A stretch of DNA of 64,000 nucleotides, from positions 1 through 64,000 of the forward strand of contig CALKOT010000056.1 in NCBI GenBank assembly GCA_938092015.1. The letters run 5' to 3'. The notes beneath the pieces were generated by a model. The model ran no database searches. It was not told where the DNA came from and saw only the letters and a list, made by a program, of their open reading frames with translations. Positions 35,872 to 43,837 of the stretch are shown piece after piece. Source of the stretch: an uncultured Paracoccaceae bacterium (GTDB lineage: Bacteria; Pseudomonadota; Alphaproteobacteria; Rhodobacterales; Rhodobacteraceae). Each line of letters starts with the position of its first letter. The stretch's first letter is position 1. Position numbers and translations under genes: made by a program.

Positions 35872-36333
35872 ATGTCTGACTATAAAATTGGCGATCTGGT
35901 CGTGCTCGTATCCGGTTCCATGCGCATGGGCGTTGAAGCCGTCGATGGCGACAACATTGCCTGCGTCTGGTGCAACGAAGGCGAAATTGGCCGCGATAAT
36001 TTCGACACGCGCCTCGTGAAGAAATGGGAATTCCGCGAAGATCACGGTTCCCGCGCTCGCGGTGGTGATGACCGCGGCGGCGACCGTGGCGGCAATCGCC
36101 CATATCGGGGCGACCGTGAAGGCGGCGGCAAGCCATATGGCGGTGATCGTGGCGGCCCTCGCGGCGGCGGTGATCGTGATGGCAGCGGCTACAAAGGTAA
36201 TCGCGACCGTGACGACCGTGATAGCGGCGGCTACAAAGGCAACCGTGACCGTGATGACCGGGACAAGCCCAAGGGTAAAACCGGCTGGGACGGTAAACCG
36301 CGTGAGAAGAAATTCTTCCGCAAAGACGCCTAA
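35872..36333 (+). CDS. DUF2158-like protein with RGG/RD-rich low-complexity tail
   Basis: 153 residues. N-terminal ~55 residues resemble DUF2158 (YodC): DYKIGDLVVLVSGSMRMGVE, then ACVWCNEGEIGRDNFDTRLV. Residues ~60-140 are low complexity, built of RGG, GGD and NRD repeats (GGDDRGGDRGGNRPYRGD, YKGNRDRDDRDSGGYKGNRD) with a basic end REKKFFRKDA. Such tails in RNA-binding proteins bind nucleic acid and favour condensation; that role here is an inference. It sits between trpB and trpA and is flanked by two related stem-loops, so autoregulation through its own RNA is possible. ATG follows AAAGGACAAAAC. Confidence 0.75.
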   Translation: MSDYKIGDLVVLVSGSMRMGVEAVDGDNIACVWCNEGEIGRDNFDTRLVKKWEFREDHGSRARGGDDRGGDRGGNRPYRGDREGGGKPYGGDRGGPRGGGDRDGSGYKGNRDRDDRDSGGYKGNRDRDDRDKPKGKTGWDGKPREKKFFRKDA

Positions 36334-36336
36334 GCA

Positions 36337-36412
36337 TTTTGATCAAAAGTTAAAGCGTTTTGAAACCCGACCACGTTTGCAAGTGCAAACGCTTCCTCGG
36401 ATTTCAAAACGC
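36337..36412. repeat. Stem-loops after the RGG-protein gene
   Basis: A perfect palindrome TTTTGATCAAAA (36337-36348), then a nested stem-loop 36355-36412: arms GCGTTTTGAAA and TTTCAAAACGC, CCGA with TCGG, and inner stem CGTTTGCA-AG-TGCAAACG. It could end transcription of the RGG gene or attenuate trpA, which starts 46 bp later. Confidence 0.65.
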
Positions 36413-36457
36413 AAAACGATTCAATATAAGATCAAAAAGCTACAAGGGACCGGGTAG

Positions 36458-37246
36458 ATGACCAGACTGACTGACAAATTCGATGCGCTGAAAGCCGACG
36501 GCAAAACCGCATTCGTCACCTATACCATGTCTGGCGACCCGGACCCTGCAACCTCGCTGGAAATCATGCGCGGCCTGCCCGGCGCGGGCGTTGATATCAT
36601 TGAGCTTGGCCTGCCCTTCACCGATCCGATGGCTGATGGTCAGTCGATCCAGAAAGCCGCCTTGCGCGCGCTGGACGCTGGCCAGACGCTGAAGGGCGTG
36701 CTGGCGATGGCGACGGAATTCCGCAAGGACGACCAGACCACGCCAATCATCCTGATGGGCTACTACAACCCGATTTATTCCCATGGCGTTGAGGCGTTCC
36801 TAGTGGACGCCAAAGCCGCTGGCATCGACGGCCTGATCGTCGTCGACCTGCCGCCGGAAGAAGATGATGAGTTGTGCCTGCCAGCCAACGCAGCGGGCCT
36901 CCACTTCATCCGCCTTGCCACGCCCACGACCGACGACAAGCGCCTGCCAGCCGTGGCCGCGAACACATCAGGCTTTGTTTACTACGTCTCAATCACCGGC
37001 ATCACCGGCGCGGCAGAGGCTGAGGCATCCGCCGTAGCGCCAGAAGTAGAGCGTATCCGCGCCCTCACCGGCCTGCCGGTTTGCGTCGGGTTCGGCATTA
37101 AGACGCCAGAACGTGCGGCGGACATCGCCAAAGTGGCGGATGGCGTTGTCGTTGGCTCTGCAATTGTTGACCGGATCGGGGCAGGGGAGAGTGTCGACAA
37201 CGTGCTTGGCTTTGTGAAGCAGCTGGCGGACGGCGCGCATAGCTGA
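36458..37246 (+). CDS. trpA: Tryptophan synthase alpha chain
   Basis: Cleaves indole-3-glycerol phosphate to indole and glyceraldehyde 3-phosphate; indole is channelled to TrpB. 262 residues. Catalytic Glu and Asp lie in [15 protein letters not shown]; also [33 protein letters not shown] and the phosphate-binding [11 protein letters not shown] and [13 protein letters not shown] follows AGGGACCGGGTAG. Separated from trpB by the RGG-protein gene and two stem-loops. Confidence 0.97.
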   Translation: MTRLTDKFDALKADGKTAFVTYTMSGDPDPATSLEIMRGLPGAGVDIIELGLPFTDPMADGQSIQKAALRALDAGQTLKGVLAMATEFRKDDQTTPIILMGYYNPIYSHGVEAFLVDAKAAGIDGLIVVDLPPEEDDELCLPANAAGLHFIRLATPTTDDKRLPAVAANTSGFVYYVSITGITGAAEAEASAVAPEVERIRALTGLPVCVGFGIKTPERAADIAKVADGVVVGSAIVDRIGAGESVDNVLGFVKQLADGAHS

Positions 37247-37489
37247 TCTGGGTGGCGGTGCGCTAGGGGCGCGGAACTGACTTCAGCAGCACTTGCTAGC
37301 ATGAGCCGGGCCAGCGCCTGCTCGTGGGTTGGCGCTACATCGTTTGTTCTATACGCTTTATGGCAGCGGCGTACATCCAATCTTGGAAGGGTGCGCTACG
37401 CTGCAATTGCGCCTACCCTCGGGACGGGCAGGCGCAGGCTCGGCGGGCTGCGTCCTTGATTCCGAGCCATGGACGCCAAACCGCCAGCC

Positions 37490-39163
37490 TCACAGCAAAG
37501 CAAACAGCTTCTCAGCCAAAGCCACCATCCTGCTCAGCAACGGCGCCCCCGGCCCAGTCATCGCCCACGCATGAACAGTCACGCCAGCGGCGACCCCTGT
37601 CAGAACCCCCAGCGCCGCCCGAACTGTTTTGGCTGTCCGGCTGCGCCCCGCCCGTTCCGATGCTTCACTTGGTCCGTCTGGATCATCCCGTTCCCGCGCC
37701 ATTCGCTCAGCATGGGTTTGCAATAGCCGAGGCACCGGCGCAGTCACCGGCGCAGCGTCGGTCGCAGCGCTGGCGGCGGCTTCAAGTTCCGCTGCAACCT
37801 CGGCCAGTTCTTCGACCAACTCGCCGACATCATCGGGCGAGACCTGATCATTCGGGGCCTCATCTCCCGGCTCTTGTGCAGGCTGGATGAACTCTTGCAA
37901 ATCGTCATGCTGCTTGCGCCACAGCGCGACTGTCGGCGCCATCCCATCATCCAGCTCTTCGGCCCGAACCAACCCATTGGCGCGCAAGAAACCAGCATCC
38001 AGCGTTTCCCAGATCAGGTCTTCATTCGACCGCAGCGCGCGTTCATAGCCGCGAATGCGCAGGATCAGACGATGATCCTGATTGGACAGGTTTTCGCCCA
38101 ACTCTTCCTCAATCACCCCGGCCAGATCGCGCGACAGGTCGGCTTGTGAGCGGAGGAGGCGGTTTTTCTTTACCTCATCCTCGCGAACAGGTGCCACACC
38201 AACCGGGCGTTCCGCCAATTCCTGTAGGCCCTCGTCATTAGGCCGCGTCGTCACTGGGCTTTGCGCGCCGATTTGCCGTAGCTTCAAAAACTGAACCAGC
38301 CGCCGAAAAACCTCATCATCCCGCGCGTCGTTCCACTGGCTCAGGTCCAGCGTATGCCGTCCGCCAAAGGGCTGCGGCAGTTGATCTTCGCTGAGCGGTT
38401 GAATCATCACCGGCGCAATAGTTATCGCCCGCCGCGTCCGCTGCGCCTCATCCCGGACATGTTCCGAGGCGGCGGAGGCTTCGGACCACAACACCAGAAC
38501 GCTATGCGCCGACGTCACGCGACGGCGCAGTTCGGCGTCCCAGTTCATGCCGGGGTCGATCATCTGATTCCACCAGATGGACAGGCCTTCTTCTTCCAGC
38601 GCTGATTTCAAGCGGCAGGCGGCAGGTTGGTCGGTGTGGGCGTAGGACAGGAATACAAAGGGACCTGTCGGAGCGGGGGCTCTGGCGGCGGCAGGCGGCG
38701 GCCCCAAATCGGGCAGTTCCCGCAGGCGGGACAGAGTTTCGCCACCTACAATCCCACCGCTTCGCCGCCCAATTTCAGCCAGCGCCTCATCGTCGACCGG
38801 AACCTCTTTGAATTCGATATCACTGAGTTCGCGATTGTCATGTTCCCACGCTGCACCGGACGCGACCAGCGAAGCCAGCTCTGCCTGCGTGCTGTTGAGG
38901 CGGAGCAACTGCAGCGCCACCATCCCCGCGAGGGGGGACAGGTCCGTCACCTGCGTGTTGTCCAGATCTAGTCTTTTCAATTCGGTCAAAGAGGAAATCG
39001 AAGACGGGATTGTCGCGAGGTGCTTTAGCGCCTCTTCATCTTCCTATTTAGCCAGATCGTCAGACACTGCATCCTCGGCGAGGCAGAGATACGCCAGACC
39101 TTCCGCTTTCGCCCGCCCGATCCGTTGTTCTGCAATCTGATAGGCTTTTTCTGCGTCGGTCAT
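37490..39163 (-). pseudogene. Leucine-rich-repeat/TIR-domain protein, interrupted by in-frame TAG
   Basis: Read through, 557 residues. ATG 39163 has GGAG nearby and opens MTDAEKAYQIAEQRIGRAKA; codon 40 is TAG (39044-39046); then, in the same frame, TIPSSISSLTELKRLDLDNT and DLSPLAGMVALQLLRLNSTQ, two leucine-rich repeats. A TIR domain follows (PFVFLSYAHTDQPAACRLKS, WWNQMIDPGMNWDAELRRRV, and ASEHVRDEAQRTRR with the Glu expected for NAD cleavage). The C-terminus has an acidic helical region and one membrane segment (LGVLTGVAAGVTVHAWAM). Bacterial TIR proteins often act in defence by NAD hydrolysis; no partner gene is visible here. If TAG is an error, the gene is intact. Confidence 0.7.
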
Positions 39164-39252
39164 GTCATGCGCTCCAAATCCCTTGGCGTTCAATGGGGCA
39201 GCGTAGCCACATGTGGCGGCGTATCAATACGTTTCGAACGTAGGGTGGGTGG

Positions 39253-39301
39253 ATGAGTTTGCCTTCAAACTCATGTCGGCAGCACATTGCCTTCAATGTG
39301 C
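39253..39301. repeat. Two tandem hairpins sharing a CCTT loop
   Basis: ATGAGTTTG-CCTT-CAAACTCAT (39253-39274, 9-bp stem) and GCACATTG-CCTT-CAATGTGC (39282-39301, 8-bp stem), separated by seven bases. A third structure GCGAG...CTCGC follows to about 39340. The stems differ in sequence but keep pairing and loop, which suggests a conserved structure. Confidence 0.6.
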
Positions 39302-39462
39302 GAGAGACTCCGCCGCACCGTCTGACTTCACAGTCCTCGCATGATTGTCGGTTGGAGTGGTGGGCCATAGATCCATCCTACGTCCGCGCGATCCACATCG
39401 ATCAGCGTGAAAGCCCAAAGGTTAACAAAGCCTTAATTTCAAATAAAAAAAACTTTACCCGT

Positions 39463-39480
39463 GGTTTCACGCGTGAAACC
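39463..39480. promoter_or_regulatory. Candidate operator GGTTTCACGCGTGAAACC (BMC left edge)
   Basis: Perfect 18-bp palindrome, identical to that at 12523-12540. It is 20 bp past the stop of the FAD oxidoreductase gene. As RNA it could also fold with a CGCG loop, and eight T follow on the minus strand, so a terminator role is a second possibility. Confidence 0.55.
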
Positions 39481-39500
39481 CTGCCCACTTTCACAGTGAT

Positions 39501-40643
39501 CTACCGCCCCGACGGGCTTTCCTTTGGTGACAGTTTCCGCCGCCCGGCGATCTTGAACCGGTCCGCCGTGCCGTATTCCCGCAACCCGACCCCAGCCACA
39601 AAATCCCCAAACGTCGGCCCGTGTTTGTAGAGGTGGCCAGAGCATCCCCCGGCGAACAGCACATTCTCGTGCTCCGGGTGCCAATCTACGATGAAATGCG
39701 TGTCCGGCGTGATCGAAATGCCGTTGAATTTACTATCCACCACCCGCTGCCCCACCAGCCCCGGCAGGCGGGTTCTGAGGTAGCTTTGGGTCCGCGAAAG
39801 CGTGCTTCGTTTGATCAGTCGCTCGTCATTCGTCAGGTCAATCTCATCCGGGATCACAACGGCGGCCTTCACCCCCGACCCCTCAACCGAAGACAGCCCA
39901 AACGACCCCTGCCCGTGGTCTATCCAGCAGGGCATATGGCTCTGATCAAAGCTGTCATCGCCGTCGGGGGTGGAGGTGTAAAGAACGCTCATCCCCACCA
40001 GCCCGAGGATCGGAGAGATGGTCTTCGGAAACATCTCCTTCATCCACCCGCCCGTCGCAACGACGATCAGATCAGCCTCCAGCTTCTTGCCGTCGAGATG
40101 CAGCGTTTCACTGCGGTCCGTCGTCGCCCGCCCCCGTGCGACCTTGCCGCCCAGCCGCTCAAAAAGCCCCACAGCGGCCTGCACCCCGCGCTGGGCCATG
40201 ACCATCCCGGCCTCAGGTTCATAAAGCGCATAGGCGATGTCGTCGGTTTTGAATTGGGGGAAGTGGAGCGGTACATCTTCGGCCTTGAACCGCTGATACG
40301 GCACGCCGACTTTCTGAAAGGTGTCCTGCGTCGCATCTTCCCAGTCGCAATGGCCTTCCGTAGCCAGGATTAGCGCGCCGTTTTCGTAGTACAGCTTCTG
40401 GCCTGTCTCGGCCTGCAGCTCGATCCACCGTTCGCGGGCATCACGCACCCAGCGCGTATAAAACTCATCCCGCCCCGAAATCGCACGGATGATGCGGTTG
40501 TAATCGGTTGAGGCCGCGCGCCAGTGACCCGGCTCCCACCGGTCGATCAGCGTGACCGATGCCCCACGCTTGCGTAGCTCCAGCGCCGTCATGGCCCCGG
40601 CCACACCTGCACCCACGACAATCGCTTCGGTTCGGTTTAGCAT
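39501..40643 (-). CDS. FAD-dependent amine oxidase/oxidoreductase (DAO, monomeric sarcosine oxidase-like)
   Basis: 380 residues. FAD-binding VVGAGVAGAMTALELRKRGA at the N-terminus with DRWEPGH after strand 2; substrate-domain LYEPEAGMVMAQRGVQAAV; C-terminal FAGGCSGHLYKHGPTFGDFV corresponds to the flavin-contact segment of sarcosine oxidases. It would oxidise a secondary amine or amino-acid C-N bond to imine/aldehyde and hydrogen peroxide. The gene is divergent from the glutamine-synthetase-like gene (90 bp, shared operator), so it belongs to the microcompartment regulon. PuuB-type oxidases work on gamma-glutamyl amines, hence the proposed substrate. Whether it is encapsulated is unknown. Confidence 0.88.
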   Translation of the reverse strand: MLNRTEAIVVGAGVAGAMTALELRKRGASVTLIDRWEPGHWRAASTDYNRIIRAISGRDEFYTRWVRDARERWIELQAETGQKLYYENGALILATEGHCDWEDATQDTFQKVGVPYQRFKAEDVPLHFPQFKTDDIAYALYEPEAGMVMAQRGVQAAVGLFERLGGKVARGRATTDRSETLHLDGKKLEADLIVVATGGWMKEMFPKTISPILGLVGMSVLYTSTPDGDDSFDQSHMPCWIDHGQGSFGLSSVEGSGVKAAVVIPDEIDLTNDERLIKRSTLSRTQSYLRTRLPGLVGQRVVDSKFNGISITPDTHFIVDWHPEHENVLFAGGCSGHLYKHGPTFGDFVAGVGLREYGTADRFKIAGRRKLSPKESPSGR

Positions 40644-40662
40644 AGGGCTTGATCCTGTTTCT

Positions 40663-40683
40663 GTTCACTGTATACAGTATACG
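40663..40683. promoter_or_regulatory. Candidate GntR-type operator in the BMC divergent promoter
   Basis: ACTGTATACAGT (40667-40678) is a perfect 12-bp palindrome overlapping GTATACAGTATAC (40670-40682). The TGTATACA core is typical of FadR/FCD-type GntR binding sites. It lies in the 90-bp gap between the divergent FAD oxidoreductase and glutamine-synthetase-like genes. Confidence 0.6.
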
Positions 40684-40733
40684 ACGTACAAAGACGGATC
40701 AACCGCGAACGAAACAACAGGGAAGCCAAAATA

Positions 40734-42029
40734 ATGGGCGAGACAGACTTCAGCCTCCCGGAAGGGACACATACGGTTGTGATGGGCATGGGCGACGCAA
40801 ACGGGATCATGCGCGGCAAACGCATCCCGGCGGGCCACTGGGATAACATTTGCAAGAACGGCAACGCTTATTCGATCGCGACGTTCGCCGTCGATATGAC
40901 CTGTGACGTCTGGGACACTCCGTACGTAAACTTCGACAACGGTTATCCGGATTTCCACATGTTCCCGGCGACCAAACCTGTTGCCTCGCCCTGGGAAGAG
41001 GGTGTCGCTTACTGCTTTGGGCGCGCCGAAGGGATGGATCACAAGCCTGTGCCGCTGGACCCGCGCAACGCGTTGATCGCTCAGGTCGAGCGCGCCGCTG
41101 CGATGGGCTATGAGGTCAATGTCGGGACTGAGCTGGAATTCTATCTGCTTGACCCAGAAACAATGAAGCCCAGAGACAAAGGCATCGATGTTTACGGGCT
41201 GGCCCGCGCTGCGGAGATGGAGCATGTACTAGGCCCCATCCGCCGTCATATCGATGCTTGCGGCATCCCGCTAGAGCAATCAAATCCCGAATACGCCGCC
41301 GGCCAGGTAGAGGTTAACATCCGCTATGGTGAAGCGCTGCAAGCCGCTGACCGCGTCGTGATGTTCCGCAGCCTCGTCAAGCAGTTGGCGATTGTGCATG
41401 GCTATCACGCGACGTTCATGGCCAAGCCGTTCTTTGAAGAATCCGGCAACGGGTTCCACGTTCACCACTCGCTCTGGAAAGACGGCAAGAATGTCATGGC
41501 CGATGGTGGCAAGCTGTCGGCGGCCGGCATGAACTATCTTGGTGGTCTGCAGGCGAGGATGGTTGAGGCCTCGATCACCACAGCGGCCACACCAAACGCC
41601 TATCGGCGCATTCAACCCTATTCATTCTGCCCGTCGAACAATACATGGGGCGGCGACAACCGCACCGTTGGTCTGCGCGTGATCGAAGGCTCGGACAGCG
41701 CAGTTCGGATTGAGCAGCGCAATGCTGCGGCTGATTGTAACCCGTACCTGTTGCTAGCGGCACAGATCGCAGCTGGCCTTGATGGGATTGAGCGAGGCCT
41801 GCAGCCGTCAGTCAAGGAAGAGGGTAATGGGTATGAAAATACCGAGGCGACGCCACTTCCGACCGATCTGTCGACGGCGGTTGAGCTGGCCCGCAACAAT
41901 GACTGGCTGAAGGGCGTCATGGGCGAGCTGGTCCATGAATTCCAGATGCAACAAGCGGATCGTGAGCTGGACTTCTTCGCCCAGCAGGTCACTCAGGTCG
42001 AAATTGACCGTTACATGACGAGCTTCTGA
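40734..42029 (+). CDS. Glutamine synthetase-like gamma-glutamyl-amine ligase (PuuA/GlnA family), BMC operon
   Basis: 431 residues, ATP-dependent ligase fold. N-terminal beta-grasp domain includes MGDANGIMRGKRIPAGHW; catalytic domain has VGTELEFYLLD, NPEYAAGQVEVNIRYGEA (metal-binding Glu residues), GNGFHVHHSLW (~238, metal/ATP His), NTWGGDNRTVGLRV and RIEQRNAAADCNPYLLLA. The first domain wording and lack of the adenylylation loop fit the PuuA/FluG-like branch, which attaches glutamate to amines instead of ammonia. It heads the microcompartment operon and overlaps the BMC-P gene by 1 nt. Activation of an amine by glutamylation before oxidation is an inference. Confidence 0.88.
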   Translation: MGETDFSLPEGTHTVVMGMGDANGIMRGKRIPAGHWDNICKNGNAYSIATFAVDMTCDVWDTPYVNFDNGYPDFHMFPATKPVASPWEEGVAYCFGRAEGMDHKPVPLDPRNALIAQVERAAAMGYEVNVGTELEFYLLDPETMKPRDKGIDVYGLARAAEMEHVLGPIRRHIDACGIPLEQSNPEYAAGQVEVNIRYGEALQAADRVVMFRSLVKQLAIVHGYHATFMAKPFFEESGNGFHVHHSLWKDGKNVMADGGKLSAAGMNYLGGLQARMVEASITTAATPNAYRRIQPYSFCPSNNTWGGDNRTVGLRVIEGSDSAVRIEQRNAAADCNPYLLLAAQIAAGLDGIERGLQPSVKEEGNGYENTEATPLPTDLSTAVELARNNDWLKGVMGELVHEFQMQQADRELDFFAQQVTQVEIDRYMTSF

Positions 42030-42298
42030 TGAAACTGGCGCGCGTCACCGGAACCGTCGAGGCCACGGCCAAGGACGCCGCTTTGGTCGGTAAGAAGTTG
42101 CTTCTTACCGACCTCATCGATGGCGCGGGCAAAGTTGCTGTGCCCGCGTTTGTCGCTGTCGATGCCTGCGGCGCAGGCGTTGGCGATCAGGTCCTCATCA
42201 CATTCAACGACGCGGCGCGGATGCCATCCGCCGCCGCTGGTTGCCCGACGGACGCCACGATTGTGGCCATCGTCGACCGCGTTACCATCAAGAAATAA
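42029..42298 (+). CDS. BMC shell vertex protein, pentamer (EutN/CcmL family, BMC-P)
   Basis: 89 residues, typical length. MKLARVTGTVEATAKDAALVGKKLLL is the family's N-terminal strand pattern; VAVDACGAGVGDQVLITFNDAAR carries the DxxGAGxGDxVL signature, and the chain ends with DATIVAIVDRV. Five copies cap each vertex of the icosahedral microcompartment shell. It is the only pentamer gene in the window. Confidence 0.95.
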   Translation: MKLARVTGTVEATAKDAALVGKKLLLTDLIDGAGKVAVPAFVAVDACGAGVGDQVLITFNDAARMPSAAAGCPTDATIVAIVDRVTIKK

Positions 42299-42343
42299 AA
42301 GATAAATCGTCTCCCTGATCAAACCTAAGAAGGAACCCTAGCG

Positions 42344-42652
42344 ATGGCGAAACCAGCACCCGGCCAGATGGCCCTCGGCATGATTGAAACTCGCGGCCTG
42401 GTCGCCTCGATTGAGGCGGCGGACGCAATGGTCAAGGCGGCTTCGGTCACCATTGTTGGCCAGACCAAAGCGGGCGGCGGCCTCGTCTCCACCCTCGTGC
42501 GTGGTGAAGTTGGCGCGGTGAAAGCGGCGACTGATGCTGGCGCCGTTGCTGCCAACAAAATCGGCGAAGTCGTTTCCGTCCACGTCATCCCGCGCCCGCA
42601 TGATGAGCTCGAGGCCATCATTGACGGCCTCGGCGCCGGCTCAGCCGCCTAA
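42344..42652 (+). CDS. BMC shell hexamer protein (BMC-H, pfam00936)
   Basis: 102 residues. [26 protein letters not shown] is the canonical start of a BMC domain; the pore-lining loop is in [17 protein letters not shown], with GGG at the expected pore position; [29 protein letters not shown] completes the fold. Six copies form a flat tile and the facets of the shell. Only one BMC-H gene is present, so the facets are probably built from this single hexamer plus the BMC-T. ATG follows AAGGAACCC. Confidence 0.97.
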   Translation: MAKPAPGQMALGMIETRGLVASIEAADAMVKAASVTIVGQTKAGGGLVSTLVRGEVGAVKAATDAGAVAANKIGEVVSVHVIPRPHDELEAIIDGLGAGSAA

Positions 42653-42658
42653 TCCTAA

Positions 42659-43837
42659 ATGAGCGCCTTCAGCGAATTCGCCGATGCGATGTCATCGACG
42701 GGCGTTAAACCCGTCGAGACTGCCGCCGACATGTCCCGCGTCGCCATCCTTGGCGGCGGCGACGATGCAAGGCTGCTGGCGGCGCTGTGTCTGGCTGAGG
42801 GCGCTGAGGTTACGCTGTTCTCAGCCTATGGCGCTGAGCTTGATGCGCTGAAATCAGGCGTCGCGGTCCACGGCGCCGGGCCAGTTGGGGCTTATCAGAC
42901 GAACCGTGAGGATGCGCCGTCGATCCAAACGACGGCGGAATTGGACCGAGCAGTTGCTGGGGCTGAATTGATCTTCCTGACCGGCCCGATCCACAAGCAG
43001 CGCACCTATTCGATGGTTCTGGCCGATCATCTGTCAGACGGACAGGCGCTTGTACTGGCCCCCGGTAGGTCCATGGGCGCGCTAGAGGCCGCATGGCTGC
43101 TGCGCGTCGGCGGTTGCGAGGCGGATGTTACGCTAGTTGAGGTGCAGGCAGCGCCCTATTGGTTCACCACCGAAGGTGCGACGCTGCACTTGTCAGAGGC
43201 TGGCCCTGCGGTTGCGGCGACTTTGCCGAGCGGGCGGACGAGCGTCTTGACCGCCTTGTCGAAATACCTGCCGAACATCGCACCAACAACCAGCACCCTC
43301 GCCAGCGGTTTCGCTGATGGGTCGGGGCTGGTTGAGGCGCCAGCGCTCCTCCTCGGTGGCGCAGCGATGTCTGACGGTGGCCCAACGATCCCGATGGGCG
43401 GTGTGCCGCTTGAGGAAAACCAGTCCTTCCGCAACCTGATCGGCGACGACCAGCAGCGCGTTATCGAGCAAATGGCCGACGAGCGCCGCAAGGTCGCCTT
43501 CCGCTTCGGCGTCCGCGATCTGCCTTCGATCGATGAGTGGCTTGCGACCCATGCAGGCGCCGCCAGTGGTGATGGCCGTCGTCCCGTGCCCAGCCATGCT
43601 GAAGCAAAAAAGATCCTACGCGACGTTGCGATTGGCTCGCTGGAACCCCTCGTCTCCGCTGCCCGTGTCGCGGGGTGTGAGGTTCCGGTCACAAAATCGA
43701 TGCTCCAAATGATCTCCGCCGCCTTGGGCGCGGACCTCGCGCCCGCTGGTCGTCGACTTGAGACCGTTGGCGTCACCGCAGATGATCTGGATGATGCGCG
43801 CAAAGCGATGGATCGCATCGCGAAAGGAACCCGCTGA
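42659..43837 (+). CDS. Opine/octopine dehydrogenase-like NAD(P) oxidoreductase, BMC-associated
   Basis: 392 residues. Rossmann start VAILGGGDDARLLAALCLAEGA (~28-50); ELIFLTGPIHKQRTYSMVLA; LVLAPGRSMGALEAAWLLR; VTLVEVQAAPYWF; LPSGRTSVLTALSKYLP; and a C-terminal helical domain with ERRKVAFRFGVRDLPSIDEW. These blocks line up, from memory, with the octopine/nopaline dehydrogenase family, whose members reductively join a keto acid with an amino acid or run the reverse reaction. Such an enzyme in a microcompartment operon is unusual. The C-terminal ~100 residues (HAEAKKILRDVAIGSLEPL onward) are longer than I expect and unassigned. Starts 6 bp after the BMC-H gene. Confidence 0.7.
   Translation: MSAFSEFADAMSSTGVKPVETAADMSRVAILGGGDDARLLAALCLAEGAEVTLFSAYGAELDALKSGVAVHGAGPVGAYQTNREDAPSIQTTAELDRAVAGAELIFLTGPIHKQRTYSMVLADHLSDGQALVLAPGRSMGALEAAWLLRVGGCEADVTLVEVQAAPYWFTTEGATLHLSEAGPAVAATLPSGRTSVLTALSKYLPNIAPTTSTLASGFADGSGLVEAPALLLGGAAMSDGGPTIPMGGVPLEENQSFRNLIGDDQQRVIEQMADERRKVAFRFGVRDLPSIDEWLATHAGAASGDGRRPVPSHAEAKKILRDVAIGSLEPLVSAARVAGCEVPVTKSMLQMISAALGADLAPAGRRLETVGVTADDLDDARKAMDRIAKGTR

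Larger units (their letters stand above)
39164..39500. other. 337-bp interval with tandem hairpins and palindromic operator
   Basis: No gene. It contains two perfect hairpins with identical CCTT loops, a third looser hairpin, outer imperfect arms GTAGGGTGGGTGGAT (39240-39254) and ATCCATCCTAC (39371-39381), and the 18-bp palindrome at 39463. On the minus strand eight T follow the palindrome after ~11 nt. Confidence 0.55.

Noticed and set aside
40667-40678. ACTGTATACAGT as a LexA/SOS box
   Set aside because: The E. coli-type box is longer in its centre (CTG-N10-CAG), alphaproteobacterial LexA uses GTTC-N7-GTTC, and the neighbouring genes are metabolic.
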